The translations under genes and the position numbers were made by a program. From positions 1-64,000 of the forward strand of contig NZ_AMRI01000013.1 of the NCBI RefSeq assembly GCF_000299915.1: a DNA stretch of 64,000 nucleotides, read 5' to 3'. Positions 59,346-64,000 of this stretch are shown here, piece by piece. The notes beneath the pieces are model-generated. The model searched no databases. It saw nothing but the letters and a program-made list of their open reading frames with translations, and was not told where the DNA came from. Position 1 is the first letter of the stretch. The number at the start of each line of letters is the position of its first letter. The DNA is from Gallaecimonas xiamenensis 3-C-1 (GTDB taxonomy: Bacteria; Pseudomonadota; Gammaproteobacteria; Enterobacterales; Gallaecimonadaceae).

Positions 59346-60364
59346 TGGCTGTCCTCCATGGGCAGGAAAAGGGTAAAGAGGGTGCGCCCGGGCTTGGAGT
59401 CCAGCTCAATGCGGCCACCGTGCAGAGCCACCAGGGACTGGGCGATAGCCAGGCCCATGCCGGAGCCGTCGGCCCGGCCGGTGACCAGGGGGTAGAAGAG
59501 GGTGTCCTTGAGCTTGTCCGGCACCCCTGGGCCGTCGTCTTCGATATCGATACGGGCCACCATGCGGTGGCGGCTACCCTGCAGGGTCACCCCGGACGCC
59601 ACCCGGGAGCGCAGCACCACCTGGCCCTGGCTACCCAAGGCCTGCACCGCGTTTTGCACCACGTTCAGCAGCGCCTGCTCAATCTGGCCCGGGTCCAGGG
59701 CCATGTCCGGCAGGGAGGGGTCGTAATCCCGCAATATGCGGATCCCTTCCGGGGCCTGCAGGCTTACCAGGGTGCGCACCCGCTCCAGCACCTGGTGGAT
59801 ATTGACCAGGCTGCGCTGGGGGCCGGTCTTGGGCCCAAGCAGCCGGTCCACCAGGGCGGTCAGGCGGTCCACCTGGGCCAGGATCAGGTCGGTGTATTCC
59901 CGCTGGGCGGCGGTCAGTTCCAGGGCCAGCAACTGGGCGGCGCCCCGCAGCCCCCCCAGGGGGTTTTTAATCTCGTGGGCAAGCCCCCGCAGGATCTCCT
60001 GGCTGGCCTGCTGCTGCACCTGGTGGAAGGCATCCTGGGACAGCCTTTTCAGCTGGTCTATGGGGGTCAGTTCAATAATGAGGTAGCGGGCGTCGCTTTC
60101 CAGCACCGACACCGCCAGCTCCACATGGACCTGGCCCAGGTCGCAGTCGGCGTCGATAAAACCCTGACCCGTCGCCAGGGTCTCCACGAAGCGGCCGAGG
60201 CCGGGGCGCTCGCCGAAAAGACAGTCCAGGCCCTGGCCCTGGCTTTTAACCCGGGACACCCCCAGCAGGGACTCGGCGGCGGTATTGAGGTAGGCGACGT
60301 TCAAGGCCGCATCCACCACCACCACGCCGGTGATCAGATTGTCCAGTACCTGCTGCTTGTCCAA
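59342..60364 (-). CDS. glnL: Nitrogen regulation sensor kinase NtrB
   Basis: 340 residues from a TTG at 60362-60364, preceded by GGGGAG; the longer reading to 60433 would include the NtrC operator. A PAS domain (VLDNLITGVVVVDAALNVAYLN-like start, about 5-110) is followed by the H box GLAHEIKNPLGGLRG and ATPase motifs NVVQNAVQAL, IEDDGPGVP and GSGMGLAIAQSLVALHGG. It is soluble and controls NtrC with PII. An NtrC site lies just upstream of the start. Confidence 0.94.
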   Translation of the reverse strand: MDKQQVLDNLITGVVVVDAALNVAYLNTAAESLLGVSRVKSQGQGLDCLFGERPGLGRFVETLATGQGFIDADCDLGQVHVELAVSVLESDARYLIIELTPIDQLKRLSQDAFHQVQQQASQEILRGLAHEIKNPLGGLRGAAQLLALELTAAQREYTDLILAQVDRLTALVDRLLGPKTGPQRSLVNIHQVLERVRTLVSLQAPEGIRILRDYDPSLPDMALDPGQIEQALLNVVQNAVQALGSQGQVVLRSRVASGVTLQGSRHRMVARIDIEDDGPGVPDKLKDTLFYPLVTGRADGSGMGLAIAQSLVALHGGRIELDSKPGRTLFTLFLPMEDSQ

Positions 60365-60389
60365 GGTCGGCTCCCCTCTCTGCCTGCCA

Positions 60390-60408
60390 TTGCACCAAAA
60401 TGGTGCAA
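60390..60408. promoter_or_regulatory. NtrC site in the glnL leader
   Basis: TTGCACCA-AAA-TGGTGCAA has perfect 8-bp arms and is the NtrC consensus. It lies 25 bp upstream of the TTG start of glnL, where bound NtrC-P would repress, as at E. coli glnLp. Confidence 0.85.
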
Positions 60409-60463
60409 AACTCAGTGTAGAGAAAAAAGCCAAGACTGGCTAGGGTGCAGAGGCCGCAACGCT

Positions 60464-60498
60464 CTGTCATTTGAGTGACAGATCACAATCGCTAAGAT
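60464..60498 (+). promoter_or_regulatory. mipA promoter with palindromic operator
   Basis: CTGTCA-N6-TGACAG (60464-60481) covers a -35 TTGAGT (60471-60476); after a 16-bp spacer comes TAAGAT (60493-60498). A regulator bound there would control the MipA-type gene. I could not name the regulator. Confidence 0.5.
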
Positions 60499-60535
60499 AT
60501 TGAGCAACTTTTTCTTTTTCTGACAAGGAACGCCC

Positions 60536-61285
60536 ATGAAAGCCCCCTTGACCCTGCTGGCCCTGAGCCTGGCCCTGCCCGGCCTGGCGGCCGCCCAGGA
60601 AAGCCGTTGGTCCGCCGGTATCGGCGTGATCGACTCTCCCTCTCCCTATATCGGTATGGATCGCCAAACCAATGTGATCCCGGTACTGGGCTATGAAGGG
60701 GAGAACTTCTACCTGCGCGGCCCCGCTGCCGGTTATTACCTGGCCAGGGATCAGAAGTGGTCGGTTTCCATCGGCCTGCAGCTGGCGCCGTCCAGGCTGG
60801 ATACGGACGAGTCTGACGATGCCCGCATCAAACGCCTGGACGACAGGGATTTCAGCGCGTTGGGTGGCCTGCGCGCCCGCTACGGCGCCGACTGGGGCGC
60901 CCTGGAAGCCATAGTGGCCACAGATGTCAGCGGCAAGCACCACGGCCAGTATGCCGAGGTGGCCTACAAGTATCCCATCAGCCTGCTGGGCAAGACCCTG
61001 CGCTTGACCCCGGGTCTGGGTATCAACCACTACTCGGCGGACTACGCCGACTACTACTTCGGGGTCAGTGCCGCCGAATCGGTGCGCAGCGGCTTTGCCC
61101 AGTACCAACCGGGTTCCACCCAGAACAGCTTTGTGGAGCTGGGGGCCCTTTGGCAGATCAATGCCAACTGGCAGTTGGTGGGCAACCTGCGCCAGATCTG
61201 GCTGGGTAGCGAATTGAAGGACAGCCCCATAGTGGAAGACGACACCACCAGTTCGGCTTACGCCGGGGTGGTCTACCGCTTCTAA
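60536..61285 (+). CDS. MipA/OmpV family outer-membrane protein
   Basis: 249 residues with signal peptide (MKAPLTLLALSLALPGLAAA). The MipA/OmpV pattern is visible: SAGIGVIDSPSPYIGMDRQ, VIPVLGYEGENFYLRG near the start, and the final strand SSAYAGVVYRF. It should be an outer-membrane barrel or scaffold near murein synthesis. Its own promoter with a CTGTCA palindrome lies upstream. It is inserted between glnL and glnA, genes that adjoin in E. coli. Confidence 0.88.
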   Translation: MKAPLTLLALSLALPGLAAAQESRWSAGIGVIDSPSPYIGMDRQTNVIPVLGYEGENFYLRGPAAGYYLARDQKWSVSIGLQLAPSRLDTDESDDARIKRLDDRDFSALGGLRARYGADWGALEAIVATDVSGKHHGQYAEVAYKYPISLLGKTLRLTPGLGINHYSADYADYYFGVSAAESVRSGFAQYQPGSTQNSFVELGALWQINANWQLVGNLRQIWLGSELKDSPIVEDDTTSSAYAGVVYRF

Positions 61286-61821
61286 TTGCCGCCGCTGCGA
61301 GTGGGGCTGAAGATGCTGGCCCGCTGCATGTAGAAGAGGCGGGACGGGCTTTCGGCGGCGATCTTGTTGTCGCGGTTAATGAGCTGCACCTTAATCTGGT
61401 GCTCGCCCCTGTCCACGTTGTCCACTTCGATCACCGGCACGGTACGGGCCGGCCCAAAGGGCTGGCCGTCCATGAACAGTTGCAGACGCTGGCCCCGGAT
61501 CATCTGGGGAGACAGGTCCACCACCACCGTCAACTTGCCTTCGTTTTCCCGCACCGTTTCCTCTTGGGCCGGGCTGGTGATACTCAGTTGCCAGCGCGGG
61601 CCGCTGGCAACCGGTTGTTCCTGGGGTTTGAGAATATTGGTGTCGGCCTTGGGGATGGCGTAGCTGGGTGAATGTTCCACGGCCAGTTCTGTGGCGTTGG
61701 CATGGGGCTTGTCTGAATAATGCACCACCCCTTTTTCATCCTTCCAAGTGTAGACCTTGGCCGGCTCGGCGGCAGAAACCGCCAGGGCGGCGAACAGCAG
61801 CAGTAACATGGGTGATTTCAT
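61282..61821 (-). CDS. DUF4124 domain secreted protein
   Basis: 179 residues with signal peptide (MKSPMLLLLFAALAVSA). The DUF4124 domain is the short KVYTWKDEKGVVHYSDKPHA at about residues 22-41. The C-terminal half is an Ig-like fold (RWQLSITSPAQEETVRENEG ... LINRDNKIAAESPS). Such genes are regularly found next to glnA. Function unknown. It overlaps the convergent mipA-type gene by 4 bp. Confidence 0.82.
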   Translation of the reverse strand: MKSPMLLLLFAALAVSAAEPAKVYTWKDEKGVVHYSDKPHANATELAVEHSPSYAIPKADTNILKPQEQPVASGPRWQLSITSPAQEETVRENEGKLTVVVDLSPQMIRGQRLQLFMDGQPFGPARTVPVIEVDNVDRGEHQIKVQLINRDNKIAAESPSRLFYMQRASIFSPTRSGGN

Positions 61822-61936
61822 AGGGCGTCCCCGGCAACTTTTCTAGAGTCTAGCCAAATTCAACGGCCAGCACTTGTCCATGGCAAGCAGTTTTTGGCAC
61901 CCCTGCGGCCGCCTGATATCCCTTTGAAGCGACCAT

Positions 61937-61962
61937 AAAAAAGCCCACCTTTCGGTGGGCCC
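61937..61962 (-). terminator. Terminator of glnA
   Basis: GCCCACC-GAAA-GGTGGGC on the minus strand followed by six T. Confidence 0.9.
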
Positions 61963-61988
61963 AACACGCAAAGCAGCAATGTGTGTTG

Positions 61989-63398
61989 TTAAACGCTGTA
62001 GTACAGCTCGAACTCGACCGGGTGAGTGGTCATGGCGATGCGCTTGGCTTCAGCGGCCTTGATGCCGATGTAAGCGTCGATGGCTTCGTCAGTGAACACA
62101 CCGCCACGGGTCAGGAACTCACGGTCGCTGTCCAGGCAGGCCAGGGCCTCTTCCAGGCTGGCTGCAACGGTCGGGATCTCGGCCGCTTCTTCCGGGGGCA
62201 GGTCGTAGAGATCCTTGTCCATGGCGTCGCCGGGGTGGATCTTGTTCTGGATACCGTCCAGGCCGGCCATCAGCAGGGCGGCAAAACCCAGGTAGGGGTT
62301 GGCGGTCGGATCCGGGAAACGTACCTCGATACGGCGCGCTTTGGGGCTGGTCACGTAAGGAATACGGATGGAAGCAGAACGGTTGCGGGCACTGTAGGCC
62401 AGCATGACCGGGGCTTCGAAGCCAGGCACCAGACGCTTGTAGGAGTTGGTAGAAGCGTTGGTGAAGGCGTTGATGGCCTTGGCGTGTTTGATGATACCGC
62501 CGATGTAGTACAGAGCTTCTTCAGACAGGCCGCCGTATTTGTCGCCAGCGAAGATGTTTTTGCCATCTTTGCTCAGGGACTGGTGACAGTGCATGCCGGA
62601 GCCGTTGTCGCCAACGATGGGCTTGGGCATGAAGGTGGCGGTTTTGCCGTAGGCGTGGGCCACGTTGTGCACGACGTACTTGTAGATCTGAATTTCGTCG
62701 GCCTTGACGGTCAGGGTGTTGAAACGGGTAGCCACTTCGTTCTGGCCGGCGGTGGCCACTTCGTGGTGGTGGGCTTCAACCACCAGGCCCATCTCTTCCA
62801 TCACCATACACATGGCGGAGCGGATGTCCTGGGCGGAGTCGACAGGAGCAACCGGGAAGTAACCGCCTTTAACCATGGGGCGGTGACCCTTGTTGCCGGC
62901 GTCGTATTCGCGGCCGGTGTTCCAGGCAGCTTCTTCGGAGTCGAGCTTGTAGAAGCAACCGGACATGTCGGCGCCGAAACGGACATCGTCGAACATGAAG
63001 AATTCGGGCTCAGGACCAAACAGCACGGTGTCGGCAATGCCGGTGGACTTGAGGTAGGTCTCGGCGCGCTTGGCGATGGAACGCGGGTCGCGGTCGTAGC
63101 CTTGCAGGGTAGTGGGCTCGAGGATGTCGCAGCGCAGGATCAGGGTTACTTCTTCGGCGAAGGGGTCCAGCACGGCGGTGGTCAGATCCGGTTTGAGGAT
63201 CATGTCGGATTCGTTGATGTGCTTCCAGCCAATGATGGAGGAGCCGTCAAACATCTTGCCGTCTTCCAAGAAGTCCACGTCTACCTGATGGTGAGGGATG
63301 GAGACGTGCTGCTCTTTACCTTTGGTGTCGGTGAAACGCAGGTCGACAAATTTGACTTCGTGTTCTTTGATCAGGTCGAGAATATGCTCAACGGACAT
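61989..63398 (-). CDS. glnA: Glutamine synthetase type I
   Basis: 469 residues, the normal length for GSI-beta. [16 protein letters not shown] and [16 protein letters not shown] open the protein; metal and substrate sites are [48 protein letters not shown] and [11 protein letters not shown]. The adenylylation Tyr is in [15 protein letters not shown]. It makes glutamine from glutamate and ammonia. A sigma-54-like promoter and an NtrC site lie upstream. The leader before typA is shared. Confidence 0.98.
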   Translation of the reverse strand: MSVEHILDLIKEHEVKFVDLRFTDTKGKEQHVSIPHHQVDVDFLEDGKMFDGSSIIGWKHINESDMILKPDLTTAVLDPFAEEVTLILRCDILEPTTLQGYDRDPRSIAKRAETYLKSTGIADTVLFGPEPEFFMFDDVRFGADMSGCFYKLDSEEAAWNTGREYDAGNKGHRPMVKGGYFPVAPVDSAQDIRSAMCMVMEEMGLVVEAHHHEVATAGQNEVATRFNTLTVKADEIQIYKYVVHNVAHAYGKTATFMPKPIVGDNGSGMHCHQSLSKDGKNIFAGDKYGGLSEEALYYIGGIIKHAKAINAFTNASTNSYKRLVPGFEAPVMLAYSARNRSASIRIPYVTSPKARRIEVRFPDPTANPYLGFAALLMAGLDGIQNKIHPGDAMDKDLYDLPPEEAAEIPTVAASLEEALACLDSDREFLTRGGVFTDEAIDAYIGIKAAEAKRIAMTTHPVEFELYYSV

Positions 63399-63460
63399 TC
63401 GAAATAACCTCCGGTTAGAAGTAGTTGACGCCTGGCTGGGGCATCGCTGGGCTCTCTACT

Positions 63461-63475
63461 ACAAATCCCTTGCCA
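63461..63475 (-). promoter_or_regulatory. Sigma-54 promoter of glnA
   Basis: On the minus strand TGGCAAGGGATTTGT keeps the -24 GG and the spacing of ten bases; the -12 GC is GT, one base off the consensus. The start would be about 50 nt before glnA. Confidence 0.6.
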
Positions 63476-63561
63476 ACTTTCCAAAGGGTTGTTTTACATG
63501 GACAAATATCCAAACCTCTGGGCCAGACCCCTGGGGTTATGCACCAGAACGGATCGGCATT

Positions 63562-63578
63562 TGCACCATGCTGGTGCA
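63562..63578. promoter_or_regulatory. NtrC enhancer site upstream of glnA
   Basis: TGCACCA-TGC-TGGTGCA with perfect 7-bp arms, centred about 120 bp upstream of the predicted glnA start. A second half-site TGCACCA (63540-63546) lies between it and the promoter. Confidence 0.85.
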
Positions 63579-63618
63579 TGCCCGGCCCGCTGGCACGAAA
63601 ATCAGTTTACGCTTAGTA

Positions 63619-63647
63619 CTGTTAAAGTCATGTGGCTTGAGTACAAT
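63619..63647 (+). promoter_or_regulatory. Promoter of typA
   Basis: TACAAT at 63642-63647 is a good -10. The -35 (CTGTTA, 63619-63624, 17-bp spacer) is weak. Confidence 0.5.
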
Positions 63648-63678
63648 AGCGGCCATTTTTTCGCCTGAGGCCCCCCTT

Positions 63679-64000
63679 GTGATCAACAAGCTGAGAAACA
63701 TCGCCATCATCGCCCACGTCGACCACGGTAAGACCACCCTGGTAGACAAGCTGCTGTCCCAATCCGGCACCCTGGAAAGCCGTGGCGAAATGGCTGAGCG
63801 CGTAATGGACTCCAACGACCAGGAGCGTGAGCGCGGCATTACCATCCTCGCCAAGAACACCGCTATCCGTTGGACTTCCCCCGCTGGCGAAGAGTACCGC
63901 ATCAACATCGTGGACACCCCCGGACACGCCGACTTCGGCGGCGAGGTAGAGCGGGTACTGTCCATGGTGGACTCCGTGCTGCTGCTGGTTGACGCCCAAG
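63679..64000 (+). CDS. typA: GTPase TypA/BipA, N-terminal part (cut by window edge)
   Basis: The first 107 codons are present. Start is the GTG at 63679 with GAGG upstream, since the family begins M-I-x-K-L-R-N-I-A. G1 is [15 protein letters not shown], the switch region has [11 protein letters not shown] and G3 is [16 protein letters not shown]. TypA is a translational GTPase used in 50S assembly and growth at low temperature. glnA/typA divergence is the same as in E. coli. Confidence 0.97.
   Translation, partial: MINKLRNIAIIAHVDHGKTTLVDKLLSQSGTLESRGEMAERVMDSNDQERERGITILAKNTAIRWTSPAGEEYRINIVDTPGHADFGGEVERVLSMVDSVLLLVDAQ

Noticed and set aside
61983-63407. 474-aa open frame antisense to glnA
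   Set aside because: Shadow of glnA codon bias; Val/Gly/His-rich composition without domain.
1-64000. CRISPR arrays, tRNA/rRNA genes, insertion sequences, prophage or integrative-element borders
   Set aside because: None recognised by eye on either strand; gene content and codon character are uniform and mostly syntenic core.

Overview
This is a GC-rich (about 60% or more) chromosomal window from a gammaproteobacterium. Several blocks match the E. coli and general gammaproteobacterial order: polA-spf-engB-(csr RNA)-yihI-hemN; rsmD / ftsY-ftsE-ftsX-rpoH; gpmI-envC-ctp-yibQ divergent from yibN-grxC-secB-gpsA with trmL nearby; cpxP-fieF facing cpxRA; and glnG-glnL ... glnA / typA. The mix (cytochrome c4 beside engB, RR-CheC plus diguanylate cyclase, DUF2489 after yihI, DUF4124 beside glnA) suggests an Alteromonadales/Aeromonadales-type marine lineage. 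A Gallaecimonas-like organism is my best guess, unproven. I saw no rRNA, tRNA, IS element, prophage, integron or CRISPR array.

Layout. 1-5.4 kb: bacterioferritin tail, a MmyB-type regulator divergent from a methyltransferase, a dgkA-PAP2 envelope-lipid pair, a TSUP permease with a secreted amidohydrolase, and an orphan RebB-like (R-body) gene. 5.4-12.4 kb: yigI/recQ, then small genes under two TetR-family repressors with visible operators, and a pirin. 12.5-18.4 kb: selO, an RR-CheC/diguanylate cyclase pair, PgpB-like phosphatase, yhhQ, and a Cys-rich DNA-binding regulator. 18.4-18.6 kb: a RyhB sRNA with a Fur-box promoter. 18.6-25 kb: a large MASE1-CHASE-PAS-GGDEF protein, elbB and polA. 25.1-25.55 kb: Spot 42 followed by an apparently undescribed three-hairpin RNA. 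25.6-33.7 kb: engB, cytochrome c4, a CsrB/CsrC-type RNA, yihI, hemN, add, RMD1 family, epmA, ytfK-like. 33.8-40.1 kb: rmuC, small enzymes, a complete subclass-B1 metallo-beta-lactamase-like gene, a TraF-type outer-membrane protein, marC-type yhgN. 41-45 kb: ftsYEX-rpoH, with a sigma-E-like promoter ahead of rpoH. 45-54.5 kb: envelope/cell division and secretion genes, plus a translationally coupled M15-peptidase / secreted-protein pair that looks like a toxin-immunity module. 54.5-64 kb: Cpx stress system with a perfect CpxR box, nitrogen regulation (glnG, glnL, glnA) with NtrC sites and a sigma-54 promoter, and the start of typA.

Themes. Post-transcriptional control is unusually visible: RyhB (iron), Spot 42 (carbon), a Csr sponge RNA and a new candidate lie within 9.1 kb. 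Envelope homeostasis is the second theme: dgkA/PAP2, pgpB, ftsEX-envC, Cpx, sigma-E to rpoH, and the PG-hydrolase pair. The most rewarding items to follow up are the new sRNA at about 25,430-25,545, the effector/immunity-like pair at 52,614-53,998, the intrinsic B1 beta-lactamase candidate and the solitary Reb gene.
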